From: Cylindrodendrum hubeiense
Lineage: Eukaryota; Ascomycota; Sordariomycetes; Hypocreales; Nectriaceae
DNA: 64,000 nucleotides
Direction of reading: 5' to 3'
Assembly: GCA_014621425.1 (NCBI GenBank)
Contig: JAANBB010000111.1
Span: 1-64,000, forward strand
Below the pieces are notes generated by a model. It saw only the letters and a program-made list of their open reading frames with translations, was not told the origin of the DNA and ran no database searches. Positions 1 through 13,125 of this stretch are shown one piece after another (the stretch's first letter is position 1; each line of letters begins with the position of its first letter). Made by a program: the position numbers and the translations under genes.

Positions 1-87
1 CGGGCGCTGGAGTTGCTGCTCCGGGGGCTCGGGAGGTCGAGCGGCGGGGCCCCGGAGGTGGAGACGGCGGCGGTGGATGCCTCGTAG
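1..87 (+). CDS. 3' end of a gene entering from the left (partial)
   Basis: The first 28 codons form an open frame that ends in TAG at 85-87, and 27 of the 28 sense codons end in G or C, as in the confident genes of this window. The translated tail is rich in Leu, Gly and Ala and ends in Val-Asp-Ala-Ser. No domain is recognisable, so the product is unknown. It is called partial because no start lies inside the window. A chance GC-rich frame remains possible. Confidence 0.4.
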   Translation, partial: RALELLLRGLGRSSGGAPEVETAAVDAS

Positions 88-3000
88 GAAGGGGGAGGGG
101 GAGTCGTCAAACCCGATCCGCCCGCCAGGAGCGTGGGTCTTGGGCGAGACGGAGCCCATCGCGTGGGGTTGGTTTGGGTCTGGTTGGCCCATTATATCTC
201 GTCTTTTCCCTGGGAAAAGGGCCGATGGTGAGATAAGGATACTAATAAGGTGCGCAAGGTGTTTGGGACCAAGCGGATATTTGGTGGAGTTTGTTGCTGG
301 CGGATCCTCTTGTTCCCTTGTTCTCTTGACTCCCTGGCGAACGAACGGGCCTTGCGCGAGTGGGTTTTGCGCGCGTCGGTGCTGATAGTCGGGTCGATTT
401 GTACGACGCTTTACTCAACGACGGGGCCGCAAGTGGATTTGCCAAGGTATGTTACCCACGTCCCAGACGCCCTGACAATATCGAGGGAATTGAAATAGGG
501 TGCGAGATAGGGTGCGTATGCATGTTTTGTAGGAAGATGGAAAATGTGGGAATGACGCAACATAATTAATACAAAGAGCTCCCTCAAGACAGAAGCAGCC
601 CATTTAGCCGTTGTCGTCAGCAGCGTCGTCAGACCATCTTCAGCTGTCGACCCGTCAGCGCCCATTGGCTGCCACCCCGCAAATGGGCGTCACAACTGGA
701 GCAACGTGCTACCGCACCACTACAAAACGGACGAGCGGCTGAGAGCGTTAGCCCAAAACAGCAGTAGTAAATGCGAATCTGGCTGCTTGATTGGGTAGCG
801 GCGTAGTTCGGCCTCGCGCAAATCGTATTCGTCGGATTCAGAGGCCGCCATTGTGGATGTTAGTTGCGCAGCAATGCGGTGCCTTCTTGCTTAGCCCGCA
901 CGCAGTTGCGTTCACCCGCCGATGTAAGACGATCAACACGGCATCTGATTCTGTCATCAGCGAGATGTGCTGGATCGCGTCTTGCATTACAACGCGCTGC
1001 TCCAACCTCAACTCTATGTCTGCACTCTATAGGGTAGGCCTTGGATGGATTCGCTGCCCTGGTCTCCTCCACCTATCTGGGCCATCCATCCCCACCTATC
1101 ATACAGAATAGACGTCTTCTAGAAGCTCGCATTCCAATGTCGATTCTTCGCCGAGGAGGCCCAAGGATCAAGCCTAATTCTCAACTCGGTTGGTCTGATT
1201 CAATTTACCTCGGGACCAGAATCGGCATGGGCGGCTTGTCACCCGCATGCAACAAGACTCCTGCCATAAAGTATCCGATCCCGAAGCGCCCGGACACTAG
1301 CACAGCCTCATTCGTTGCTACCATTTCTCTATCGCCTCGGCCTAGCCAAGATTCGGTATATCCACGGGAAACGAGTAAAAGTGTCGCGTGCGTCACGGCG
1401 AGTCCGACTCCACTGCAGATAGCCAGATAGATCGATGCCTATAGTGGTAGGCCCACGACCAAGGCAAGGACCATCATGAATCCCACACTAATACGGAGGT
1501 ACCGCTCTCTTGCCCAAGCGCTGACAGGAAACTGCAAGTCAGGAGCGGTACGCACCCATCATGTCATGAAACCCTAGGCTGCTAGGCGGGGACTCGCTCC
1601 ATTGCGGGAGCCAGCCGTGTGAAGAGTTTATCTGGTGTCCCAGTTTTCAACAGAGATGGGGCGTTCTTGAGGCAGTTAGTTGTTCGGCGGCTCGGCGAGG
1701 GAAGCGAGCTGTGTGACTGTGAGATTTGACATCGCTGAACCACAATTAATGGCCCAAGCTCCTCAGGAGGCTCGCTCGTCAGACAAGTCCAGATTCTGGA
1801 ACGACGGGAAGTAGAGGCACGGGACTCACAGTGCCTCTCATGTGATGGTACTGGACCCAGTAACTTGCTCTCTCGGTATGGAGATTGGCCGGTGCCAGGG
1901 GCGTTGTATTTACCGTCTTTCCTCACCATCCGAAAGGCTCAAACCATTCCATCAATGAAGTACAGGGATTTGGCCTGCCAAACAAGGCAAAACGCTTCGA
2001 GTCAGAGAGGGGACGGTTGCCATTGTCAGCTATATCGGATCCAATGAGGCGACTGAGGCAACCGAGCCAAGAGCCAAGCGCCAAAGCTACCCACGCCGAG
2101 GCCTCGGTTACGGTTGTGATTGTTGCTTCTTGGATTCGGGATTTAGGCATGCATAGTCATAGCAATCACGAATGCTTGCTTATATGCTCGTATTGAAACT
2201 GCAAAGCACTGTACTCACGCGATAATGAAAATTGGACTTGCGCATTGACATTGGCTGCCTTGGTCCGTGTAATCGTGGCCGGTCCTTGGGTTCTTGATGC
2301 CTTTACATATTGATGTATGCATGATACAGTTGGCCCGAGGGTTCTGAAACAGGCATGTCGAGTCGGATTATTCGTATGGATACCTGTTTTTAGGTTGAGG
2401 CCATCCGGAGCTTCCTTCGACAGTGTCCAGCTAACCTTCCAGGTACAGGCTCCCTAGTTCATAAAAGCCCCGAGCGTTGGTTGACCAAACAAATTGCCCC
2501 CCAGGCTGGAATCATACCTGGGAGTTCTTTCTATTGGCCTCTCTTGGGGAAAATCGCTGCCATCACGGGCGATTTAGCGCCGCAAGTCATTTCATCATTT
2601 CCTCCCGGCGTCCGAGGTTGTCGCTCCCAGTGGCTGCCTCCCCTGTTCGTCTTGGAGAGGTGACGGCAGCCGCTCTGTCATGAAGTGACATGATGCCTTC
2701 GGTCCGTATTGGTACCGCGGAATGCCGGGAAATAATACGACACAACCATTTCGTTGCCGCCATTGTGGCTGTTCGAGACTAAACGCCTGTTTCCAAGCCT
2801 CACTCAAGTGCTGCGTGGAAACGCAACGTCGAAGTGTCTGCATCGTCCCGTTATTCTATCAGTCGATCACCGCCTATTTAGGAAGCACTGTAGAGTGCTA
2901 AGTGTGTCCGAGGGCGAACCTAAATGTACACAGTGTTATGTGATTCCTGTGATGGAAGATCTCAGCGCACAAGGTCCGGGCTTGGACAGGTGAGATATTC

Positions 3001-6000
3001 GGTGTGGAGTCTGCCAAGACCAATGGCCCGGCCATGTCCGAGCCCACCGTTGTCAACCATGCCTAAACCCTGCGAGTCTGCGACACCCAAAGCGCGTGGT
3101 GATTCCAACTGCCAACGGCGGGACCACTCTTCTGCTGGAGCCCTCAGGCCGAAGAACCATTGCATTACGTACAAACGTCTGGGGAAATGTCTCGATTGAG
3201 CTCCAAGGGCTCCCGAGCCATGGCACGAGCTGTGAGGCGATGGAGCCTTCCCCAGATGGACACATCTTGCCCACAGGGAAAAGGCGGGTTAAAAGCAAAC
3301 TGTTACGTATAGCGCCCCGAACCTCAGATCCAGCAATCGTGGAGTTGATGTACGTAGTATAAAAAAACGTGCGTCTGATGGGATCCAACCTCATCGGGCT
3401 CCGGCAGAACGATTGCCGCACCGTGGCTTACCACACCCGCATAGCCAGGATCAAGCCCTGTCAAAGAAGGGCGACAGAACGGCCTGTCAACTGCAATGCA
3501 AAGCGCGAGTGTGGCTGCGTTGCCATCGCACCACATCAGAGGCTAGCCTGGCAACCCTGGGTCTTGGCCAGCCGGTGTAGGCTCGAGAAGGGAGCGGCTT
3601 TGGAGATCTGGTGCTTCCCCGTCCCTGGCTTGCTGACTCGTCCGATCGGCTGCACAATGCCTGCAAGCTTCCCTCAGCTTGCTGTGGTGACGAGTACTAA
3701 GGGGAATAGCGCCCACCACTCGCCCGGCGCGGCGCGGCTTCCAGAAGAAATATCGCATTCTAGCGTGCTCCTTCGTCATGACCCCGGACGGTAGGCGTTC
3801 TGAAGCAGTTCTCCTGCCACCACACCACCAAGCGCGGCAATGCCCGGAGGGATGTTTCGTGTGACGGCAACGCTGAAGGCGATAAAAGCGCATCACCAAC
3901 CGTGCCACATGATTGGTACAGTAATTAGAGAGGCAGATGGATGGAGGTAAATCTGGTGTTTCCGACACCTGCTGGTCTGCGGCGATCTGATAGGGTTCGC
4001 ACTAACAGGGCATGCATATTCACCGGGCGACTGATGTGAGGGTAGCAGGATGCTAGACAGATGATTTGCGATTGTTCAGCCATGTGCGTGAGATGGTAGA
4101 GCATGACATCAGATGGGAAAGTAGACGTGTTCCTCTTGCTCGCCTACCTTCCACGTACAACCAGTGTAGAGGACGACGCTGGGCTGCTGGAAGCACACGC
4201 GTTTGCATCTGTCCAGTTCGACCGCAGGCTAGCTTTGGTTTGGGGCGAAGGGTACAGAGAGTAGGTAGCTGGGATTGGGATACCCAAAAAGGAAGGTGAG
4301 GAACGGTGATGACGGGCGGCATGTGAGAGAAAAGCCCCGTGTGAAGTTATTCTTGAATCGATGGGCCGCGTCGAGAGTGCAAAGGCCCAATTGGTACAGA
4401 AGAGACTGCCAAGAATAAGAAAGAGGAGCATGACCAGGGGGTACCGGAGGGGGAAATAACGAGCCGGGGTCAAGGAGGCAGTCTCAGTAGAGTCCGCACC
4501 ATGGTGAGTGGGGATCTGGGGCACGGGTGCTTTGGAGGTGAGGCCGTGAGGACAGGGGGGAGCCAATGTCAATTAGTGTTTGATGCGCATGTGTGTCTTG
4601 TTTTTTAGACGAGGGCGATAACGATAGCGATGGGTCTGTGATAGGTACGACTGAAGACGAAAACTACAGCGGCGAGGAAACAGGGCGAGAGATGCAAAGT
4701 AGTGGGGGTGTCAAAGGTCGACCATGTAAGGCGATGACATTGAGTTTATGGTGTGGTGTAGATGGCGGTTTAGGCGAGGGAGCCGAGTATTGGGGTAGGC
4801 TTCGGACAGAAATTGGAGAAGGGAGGCAAGGGAGAGATCGTAAGCCAAGAGCGAGCGAGCCTTGGCTTAGCCCAATACCGACATGGGAAACGCAGAGGCC
4901 GGGACGTTCCCTCTTGGCGCCGCAAACAGACATGGCCTGCCAGTCACTTGGGTGAAGAAATGACAGGCAGGCAGGCAAAGAAGGGTTGTTTTCAAGATGC
5001 GGGTTGTCGTTGCTGGTGCTGCGTTGGCATTTCCTGGTTTCCTGGTTTCCAACGCCTCCGGGACCTTGAAGTGATTCAGAGTAGTTGATTGTGTCTGAGT
5101 TGGTTCTGCTGTGATTGGGCAACATGACCCGCTGTGTCAGCCACCCTGGGCGTTAGCAACATGCGAGAGGAGTCTCAGAGTGAGTGGTTGTTTGGTCCCG
5201 TGCAAATGCGTATGCGGGCGGGTGCGGCTGTGTTCCGGGTGTGGGCGTGTGTGGGCTCCGAAGGCAACGATCTTGGTTGGGACACTTTTGGGGATGCTCC
5301 GTCGAGATGGGGGAGGTTCAAAATGAGTTCGTTTGGGGTTGCTGGTCTCGGTTGCCAGGATCACGCGTGTTTCTTGCCCTTGCTGCTGTCGACGCCCTGG
5401 CTTCCCCCGTTTACCGCAATGGCCGGGTCGGGGCGACGGGCTAAGACGAGAGTCGAGCGCGCCGAGGTGAGAAGAGAAAAGAGAGGCAGATGGGCGACTC
5501 GGAAAAGAGCGAGGCACCGGGGGAGCGCGGGAGACGGGGCAGGGACGAGGGGTCCGAGGAGGAAGGAACAGGCCGCTCGATCCAGAGACTCACTCTGGCT
5601 GTCCTGCGTTCTTGCTTGCCGGTGGTGTGCAGCCCACTCACACCAACAACTCCAGCAATGCCACTCTCTGGCAAGGCACCCAACATACCCAACATGACGG
5701 TCTGAGAGATCGTCCAGATGGCCTGTGCCGACGCCGCCCCTGGCCCCGGACCCCTGTGCCTCTGCTCCCTGGTCTTGTCCGGGAGCTACCCCTGCGCCTC
5801 TGCTGCGGGACGCTTCGCAACCGCAGCGGAGATGGATCCCTGTACTGTATGAGGTACATCGCCCGCGCACAGTACAGCGGCATCTCCTCCCACCCGGAGG
5901 GGTGAGACTTGTCTCTCTCTGCACAGTCGCAGCTCGCGCCTGTTTCTCTCTGTTGGGCATTGCTGAATCCCTTTGTGTCTCTCCCCGGTTGAATCGTCTC

Positions 6001-6059
6001 TGCTATTGTCTCTTTGTGAGACCTTTCGGGGGTGGGCAGCCGGCAACGGGGCGTGGGAT
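88..6059. other. Long intergenic stretch without a supportable gene
   Basis: Frames on both strands are short and broken, and none shows a recognisable domain or a consistent exon chain. The one coherent fragment is the membrane-protein relic at 1205-1530. From about 4.6 kb the base composition becomes GC-rich and the region probably holds the distal promoter of the permease. A short GC-rich frame at 5718-5850 (44 codons, Cys- and Ala-rich) was seen but cannot be supported. Confidence 0.6.
1205..1530 (-). pseudogene. Relic of a polytopic membrane protein
   Basis: Read on the minus strand from about 1530, one frame gives roughly 108 codons broken by a single TAG at 1441-1439 and ended by TAA at 1207-1205. 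It has hydrophobic helices (for example FMMVLALVVGLPL, then YLAICSGVGLAVTHATLLLV) separated by a charged loop (RGYTESWLGRGDREM), which is typical of a multi-pass membrane protein. No start codon or intact upstream part was found. The family is not recognised. The stop could be a nonsense mutation, or the match to coding sequence could be chance. Confidence 0.3.
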
Positions 6060-6729
6060 GTGATGTTGATTCCCTGCTGCCCGTGCTGCCCGTGTGGCTC
6101 TCTGACTCCTCCTCCTCCTCGTTGCTGTCGTGTCGTCGTGTCGTCGTCGTCGTTGGTCTTGTCCTTGTCCTTTCCCAGGGCTTTCGACCTACCCCATCCA
6201 TCCATGTCCCTCCGTATCGCGTCGCCGCTCTCAAGTCTTGGCTTTCTCTCCATTAGCACTCCTCCTTCCTCTCCCCCCCACCATCACATCCCAGACCAAC
6301 TGGCCCGGGCAACGCTAGAAGCTCTAGTCGACGGACCCAGTGCAACATCGAGAGCTTCCATGCAAACCGTCTCCGTCTCGATTGGCCCCAGCTCACACTC
6401 CTACCGTCAGCTCTCTTTCCCTCTTCCTCGACCCATTGTTTCCCATCATACCATCGCCTCTTCCTCTTCTTCCTCAATTTTGACTTAAGAAGGGCCTTCT
6501 CCCCCTCCATTCTCTTCCATCCATTATCACACTCACACCCTCCCTCCTTCTCTATCCCAAGGTCACTCGACCTAGGTTTTCTTTCCTTCCTTCCTACCCC
6601 GATCCAGGGTCTCTCATAACTTCTTTTTTAATACCTCCCACCTTTTCTCTTGTTGTCCCTTGAGACACTCTCATCCAGCTGCCACACCCATCATCCACGA
6701 CAGCACCGGCAACACTGCGATAGCCCACC
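6060..6729 (+). promoter_or_regulatory. CT-rich promoter and leader of the amino-acid permease
   Basis: The 670 bases before the permease ATG are strongly pyrimidine-rich on the plus strand, with long C/T tracts near 6100-6180, 6410-6480 and 6490-6600. Such CT-rich leaders are common at filamentous-fungal transcription starts. No clear TATA box was seen. The start context at 6730 is CCACCATGG, an excellent Kozak match. Confidence 0.45.
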
Positions 6730-8673
6730 ATGGAGTCCAAGTCTTCTGGTGAGACCCCGACTAATGTCGGTGGCGAGAAGGGCCCTCAGACCACAGACTA
6801 TGACCGTGGCAACACTGAGCCCATCAACGGTGATGGTTTTGCGTTCGAGGAGGAGAGCTTTGCGACTCGCAACGGCCTCAACCTCGAGTCCTTCAAACGC
6901 CGCGACTATGGCCATGGTCTCTCTGAGCTTGACCGCAAGATGAAGCCCCGCCATCTTCACATGATTGCCATCGGTGGTTCCATCGGTGCTGGTTTCTTCG
7001 TTGGTTCAGGTGGTGCCCTATACAAGGGTGTAAGTAACCCTTATTCCTCTAGCGCTCGGCGCGATACCCTGCCACGATGGCTAACGCTTCGAACAACAGG
7101 GTCCTGGTTCTGTCTTTGTTGACTTCATGATCATTGGCATCATGATGTTCAATGTCGGTATGTCATAACTCCCTCATTTCTTTGCGGCATCTTCGGGATA
7201 GCAGCGCTAACAGTTGCAACCCCTCTTAGTCTATGCTCTTGGTGAACTCGCTGTCATGTATCCCGTCAACGGTGGCTTCTATACTCTCTCCTCTCGATTC
7301 ATCGACCCCTCGTGGGGTTTTGCCATGGGTTGGAACTATGTCTTCCAGTGGGCTGCTGTCCTTCCGCTGGAGCTGACGGTCTGCGCCATTACGATCGAAT
7401 ATTGGACCACCTCCGTATCCCCGGCGGTCTGGATCACACTTTTCCTCCTTGCTATTGTCTTCATCAACGTCTTTGGTGCCCTCGGATATGCTGAGGAGGA
7501 GTTCTGGTCGTCCGTGATCAAGCTTGGTGCTACTGTCGCCTTCATGATTATCGCTCTCGTCCTCGTCCTGGGTGGTGGCCCCGAAAGTGGCAAGTACTCT
7601 GAGTACCAGGGAACCAAGCTCTGGCACGAGGGCTCTGGTGCCTTCAAGAACGGCTTCAAGGGCTTCTGCTCCGTATTCGTTACTGCTGCTTTCTCCTTCG
7701 CCGGTACTGAGCTCGTTGGCCTTGCCGCTGCCGAGTCGAAAAACCCTGCTGCAGCTCTTCCCGGCGCCATCAAGCAAGTCTTCTGGCGTATCACCCTCTT
7801 TTACATCCTCGGTCTCTTCTTTGTTGGTCTTCTCGTCAGCGCCGATGACGACAGACTGCTCAGCGAGAGCTCCTATTCCAACTCTAAGGCGTCGCCCTTC
7901 GTCCTGGCTGCTGAGTACTCTGGTCTCAAAGGCTTCAACCACTTCATGAACGCCATCATTCTCGTCTCAGTCCTGTCCATCGGTGTTTCCTCCGTCTATG
8001 GCGGCTCCCGAACCCTGACTGCGATGGCCCAGACCGGATACGCACCAAAGATCTTCAGCTACGTCGACAAAGGTGGTCGACCCACCTTCTCAGTTCTCAT
8101 CATCATTGTCCTTGGTGCCCTCGCATATGTCAACCTGTCTGCCGATGGTGGCGTGGTCTTTGACTGGCTCCTGGCTTTGTCCGGTTTGTCGACCCTCTTC
8201 ACGTGGGGCTCGGTTTGCTTGGCCCACATTCGCTTCCGCAAGGCTTGGGCCTACCACGGACATACTCTCGATGAGATCCCATTCCAGGCCGTCGGTGGAG
8301 TCTATGGCTCGTACCTCGGTCTTATCCTCATTGGTCTTGTCATGATTGCTCAAGTAAGTTCCCTAGATGGATTCCCCATGCCAGCTCCAGTGGTGCTAAC
8401 GATTTACTCCAGTTCTACACAGCCATTATTGCTGGTCCCGGAAAGGACGGTATGGGCACGGTTGAGGGCTTCTTCAAGTCATACCTCGCTTTCCCCGTCG
8501 TCCTCTTCTTCTGGGCTGTCGGCTACCTTTGGAAGCGAGAAGGCCCCATCCGAACGGCCGCTATCGATGTCGACACGGGCCGACGTGAGCATGACTGGGA
8601 CGAGATCAACGCCTTCCGTGCCGAAGTCGCTAAGTGGCCGAAGTGGCGTCGTGCTCTCAACAAGGTCTTTTAA
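6730..8673 (+). CDS. General amino-acid permease (YAT/APC family)
   Basis: Plasma-membrane proton-coupled amino-acid uptake is the known role of this family. Four exons were inferred: 6730-7029, 7100-7157, 7230-8353 and 8413-8673, with introns 7030-7099, 7158-7229 and 8354-8412, all GT-AG and frame-consistent, giving about 580 aa. The charged N-terminal tail runs to about residue 77 and ends in a Leu-Ser-Glu-Leu-Asp-Arg stretch. The first membrane segment then carries the family signature ([14 protein letters not shown], residues 79-92), followed by the conserved segment that joins exons 2 and 3 ([16 protein letters not shown]). About 12 hydrophobic segments follow, and the C-terminal tail is hydrophilic and ends in Lys-Val-Phe. 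Length and order match fungal GAP1/INDA1-like permeases. Substrate range cannot be read from sequence. No neighbouring gene suggests a pathway. Confidence 0.93.
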
Positions 8674-11600
8674 GGCACTGGAATTGAGTTGGTCTGGAGG
8701 TCACAATTCGGCCTTCAGTTGCGTGCGCGTCTGCATTTGAGACTTCTCAAACAAATGTTGGCCTGGATTGTCTTGATGAGCAAGGGTGGCATGAGTGAGA
8801 GGAAGGTCTCATTGTTATTTATTCTCCCGTATACCATTTCGTGCTAGATACCATGTGCTGTAAGCTTTTATTCTAGCAATGAAAAAATCGACGTGTTTAC
8901 TCTACATTTATCTTGACTGGCCGGCTTGGATGAAGTGTGAGGTGTTCCCCTTGTACAGCCGCATCATAGGTAGGTGCACCTGGGTGAGATGTGGTCTGGG
9001 GTCAGGAGATGGTGTGATAGGTCCTTCCGAAAACGGAAAGGAGGTTCGGAGAAAAGACGACCAAGGGGAAGCGGGAGGGTGTGGTCACTTTGACGCCAAC
9101 GGGCCGACATGCAGAGGAGAATAAAAACCTGGGGAAACCTGGGGAAGCTTGAGAAATAATGGGAAACTGGAAAGTAACTGGGGAAATAAAAAATGAAGGA
9201 GCTCCGAGGCATATATCGTGTCGTGCAGCATGTCATTCACGCCTTGTATGGTGGAGACCGCGCCCTTCGGAAGATGAGGGTGGATCCCTCGACCGATGTC
9301 GCCGTTGAGCCAACGCTTCTATAATTGTTTGCGTTGGGTCTCAAGTCCGTACGAATCACTTGGGCTTAGGAACATAAGATGTGAGATTATGTATAATGAG
9401 TCTATGGATCTTTGTGTAAGTGGTGTGTTTGGGTTGTGAGGAGATGGGCTAAGTTGGGTTCGGCGAGTGGCCGAGGTCGAGGATGGACTAAGGCACCACC
9501 GGCTGACCGGCCCAACGTAGCGGGACGGGAGGTGACAGATTGGACGCCGTCCAAAAGGGAATCGCCGGGAGTGGCGAACAGGTTTGGTCTAAATATCTGA
9601 ACGGTTTTGGAGGGACGGATGTGGAAGTATGTAGCTGTGTTGTAATGTGTTTGGTGGTAATGACATGGGGCTACGGCTAACATCATTTTCTGGCTCGTTC
9701 CAAGTCGATGCAGTTGGGACCAATGAGAGGTCTTGTGAACCTCGTTACGCCAGTGGCTTTCAATGACCCTGCACTGCTGGTGTTCAAAGCTGTCGGGTTA
9801 TGTATGTACGTACGTAAGACGTGGACGGTGGAGGCTTGACCATGATCCATGATCTGGGGAGGTGGAGTGCGGAGTGCGGAGTTCATGGAGGTGTCGGCAG
9901 TCTCGTGCAGCTTCTCTTGCAGCGCCATAACCACGTGAAACCCGACTGCAGTCATTCGCATACCAGGTAAAGCCAACAAGATGGAGACAGTGTTGCACCT
10001 ACACACCATGCGTTATCCGACATATGCCAGGGGTTTTTCAGTGAGGAATCATGTCATCAGCTACCTGCTCTGGCGCCGGAGCGAGGTGGGGAGCGAGGTG
10101 GGGAGCGAGGTGGGGAGCGAGGTGAGGAACTAGCGTGGCGCAACAGCACAGTGCCCTACAGTGGGCGAGGACCTCACGTCTCCCATCCGTCCGCGACAAC
10201 GGATGACCCTGCAAATCTCAATTACCCCAGGCCGTGCTGAGTCGCAATCTACTTGTACGGGGGCAATAGGGGCTCCACGCAGATAAGGTGCAAATTGAAT
10301 GGAGACTGTCAAACGGTTTAGCAGTACCGAGTACGTACGAGTTACTTGATGAAAATTGGAGGATGCGGGGGAGGGCGATCCGGGGGCAGGGTACGATGGG
10401 GCCCTTTTACCTAAGAAAAAAGGGTTGCGGTTTTGGGGGGGACCGGCTTGGCAGATCAGAGGCTGCATGGGCTTGTGCGGGGAACGGAGGGGAGGGTTGG
10501 CGGCTAGACCGGGGAGAGGGCAGGGGCGGCGATGGGATTTGGCATTTTGGAGATGGGAATTGCTGCGAGGAAGAGCTGGCCGCGTTGGGGGGTTTTCGCT
10601 GGGCGTTCTAGAAGAAAGCTGGCCGTCAGGGGATGGCGGGCGTAGTGCAGTTCCGTGGTAGTGGCTGCAGGCCAGTGGTTGCAGTGGTCGTAGGGGCTGT
10701 AGGGGTTGTAGCGGCCTGCGCTGTGGTTGGCCGGCGTGTGTTTTTGGGGAAGGTCGACGTCCGTTTTGGGGGTGCGACGTCCGAGGTCACTCTGGGGACA
10801 ACCACACTGTGCTCTGAAGCCCAGTGAATTGGCTTGGCAATAAGGTGTCGACTAGGTGCCTTCTAGGCAAGGCGCCAACACCAAACACCGCCTCAATCGG
10901 CCCAGCCCACTCTAATAACGACTTCACATCCACTGCGTAGGGCTTCACGGCCACGATGCAGCACCTCCCGCCACCGGCAAATCGGATCCCAATCCACCGC
11001 CTCCAATCCACCGCCTCAAACCCATCACCGGCCACCCTGTCCCCCTGTCGTCAGGTTTTGGCTTGCGCGCCTCCGCGAGCACACGGCAGCGCTAGAGGAC
11101 CACCTCCCGCATTGAGGGTAGTCCGCCAGGGACGTCCAGCTCTGTCGGCCATGGTCCGTCATGCCACATTAGCTTGGTGTGCGGCCCGCCGCCTCCGCGA
11201 CCCCAAGCGCTGCGTCATCTTCTAGAAACCGTGACGCCTATCCGCCGTCGGCTTGTACGCCTACTGCGTAGCACACACCGGCCAGTCGCACGCCTCCGTT
11301 CTCCATTGCCGCCGGCCAGTGTCCGAGCCGCATCTCGCCCGTGCGTTCTGCTAGCATCGCTCTTCAGCTCCAGAGCGACTCCATACTAGCATTTCCTAGC
11401 CAAACGATGCCGTCGCCTATTACTTAATAGAATGACGGGGATCTGGGTCAGCCATCTCACTGCCCCCATTCCCCCAGACTGGGTCATGGTGGGCTATAGC
11501 CGTGGAAAGCCGACCTCTGGCACCTGCTCCCAGCGATCTCCGGCTCGTGGGATGCGCTGTGAATCCCTGCGGGCACGCGTTGTTACGTACAAACGACGTG

Positions 11601-12400
11601 GGAGATCCGGGGAAAGACTCCACGTGCGATGTGCGGAATCTGGGGACGGATTCCTCGTGCCGATGCAATCCGCGGGGAAGCAGGGGGTTTGAAAATCACA
11701 TGGAAAGGGTTTCGAATAGAGCAGGTGTACGATGGGTAAACCACAGTGTTCAGGTTGAAGACACGATGGTGCTGAGACGGATGTCTCGGACAGGGCATCG
11801 CTACCGACGGCGGCTTTGTGGCCGTCTCGGTTGGGCTCGGTGTGGGGAAGCTTAGTAGGGGCGTGTCGTTGATGGGCTGCCTCCTGTAGCTTTGTCGTTC
11901 CATCACCGGGGCCGTCGGATTGAACCCGGTGTGCTTAGGACCTTTCTATCGACAGGGCCATTGAGTCAGGGCCATCTACTACTCGCGAGTGTGGCCTTCT
12001 GGATGTTGCGGCTGGATGATCCAGGGTGTGGCTTGGCCTCGAGGAGAAGTTTGCCGTACACCGCGAACTTGAATACTTGGAGACTTCGCCGAGTGTTGTA
12101 CACCCCCCTGGGGCTAGTAAGTCCGTCTAGGTGCTGATTACTTTCATTAGTGTCACTATCAACGCCGTAGTGGCGTGGGTGCCTTCGATGGCCCTGCTTC
12201 CCCTTTCTCTCGGGCATTCTCTATCCAGAAAACTCGTCATTGATTAGCAGCCTTGTCAGGCCAACCCTTTCAGTGCATTTAGTAGCCCCTAGGGGTAGCT
12301 AACGATCCGATGCCTGAACGACATCATTCAAATATTGTACTATTCCGGCATATCAACCACGATCCCAAATACACATGTTTAACACAGTAATCTGCCTATC
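8674..12400. other. Intergenic stretch after the permease
   Basis: The first few hundred bases are the likely 3' UTR of the permease. Beyond them both strands hold only short broken frames with no domain. A four-copy 12-base tandem repeat lies at 10081-10128. Two GC-rich frames near 10.95-11.39 kb looked like low-complexity Pro/Arg sequence and are not supported. Confidence 0.6.
10081..10128. repeat. 12-base tandem repeat, four copies
   Basis: The unit gcgaggtgggga is repeated four times head to tail. The first three copies are identical and the fourth has one G-to-A change. The array is purine-rich on the plus strand. It lies in non-coding DNA, and no function is evident. Confidence 0.9.
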
Positions 12401-12951
12401 GAGTTAAAGCCTTGACTCCTGTGTCGAATATCAGCAAGACGAGAAGGCAGCAGGTAAGATCTATCTTAGCATCCATTTGAATATGCTCCGGTGGTTCATT
12501 TCAAAGCTCAAATTTCCTGGCCTCGTTGCTTTGCACAATTCTCGTCTCTCATTTTCATCTCCTGAGTTCAAAATATATTGGACCAACATTGATATTGTTA
12601 GTATATGCTTATATTTAATGTTTAAATCAATTTATCTTATTCCTGAAATGATACTTGAGTGTCGTATACAGTAGATTGTAAGTTGAGTTCGGAATTGCGT
12701 GCGGACTCTGGAATCGTAGTTTATATTCTTCCAAGTTTCTCTTTATCACTGTCTTGAGTAGTCAGCTTTATGTCAAGGTTCCTGGGTTTGTTGATTCTAC
12801 ACACGGTATTTGATCGACAACCTGAATGATGAACGATAGTCGTTTACTAAGGCGACCGAATGGCTTAAGCAGATAAAAATACTACGGGTTGCGTTAGGTG
12901 ATATACGGCTGAGCGAAATATTTCAGTAAAGGGCTTATTGAGGGTTGATTT

Positions 12952-13125
12952 ATGACTAGCTTTGCACATAGCTGGCTGGATGATTTGCAGTCCATTAATG
13001 ACCAGCCCATCCGGATTTGGCTGGCTGAGCCACATGAGCTAATTGCTAAAGACTGGCAAAATGCCAACGCATGCATCATTATCATCCACTTTCCAGGTCA
13101 AGACCATGTAAAGTGGTGGAGTTGA
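12952..13125 (+). CDS. Short unidentified open frame, 57 aa
   Basis: ATG at 12952 opens 57 codons ending in TGA. The product has a balanced, protein-like composition with segments such as SWLDDLQSIN and WLAEPHELIAKDWQNAN and a tail ending in VKWWS. It lies in AT-rich DNA with no recognisable domain, promoter or neighbour. It may be a surviving exon of a decayed gene rather than a gene of its own. Confidence 0.2.
   Translation: MTSFAHSWLDDLQSINDQPIRIWLAEPHELIAKDWQNANACIIIIHFPGQDHVKWWS

Noticed and set aside
5361..5960. 199-codon minus-strand frame upstream of the permease
   Set aside because: Cys/Arg/Gly-rich low-complexity translation in GC-rich promoter DNA, overlapping several equal frames.
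7226..7942. 238-codon minus-strand frame inside the permease gene
   Set aside because: Antisense shadow of a conserved exon with high GC at third positions.
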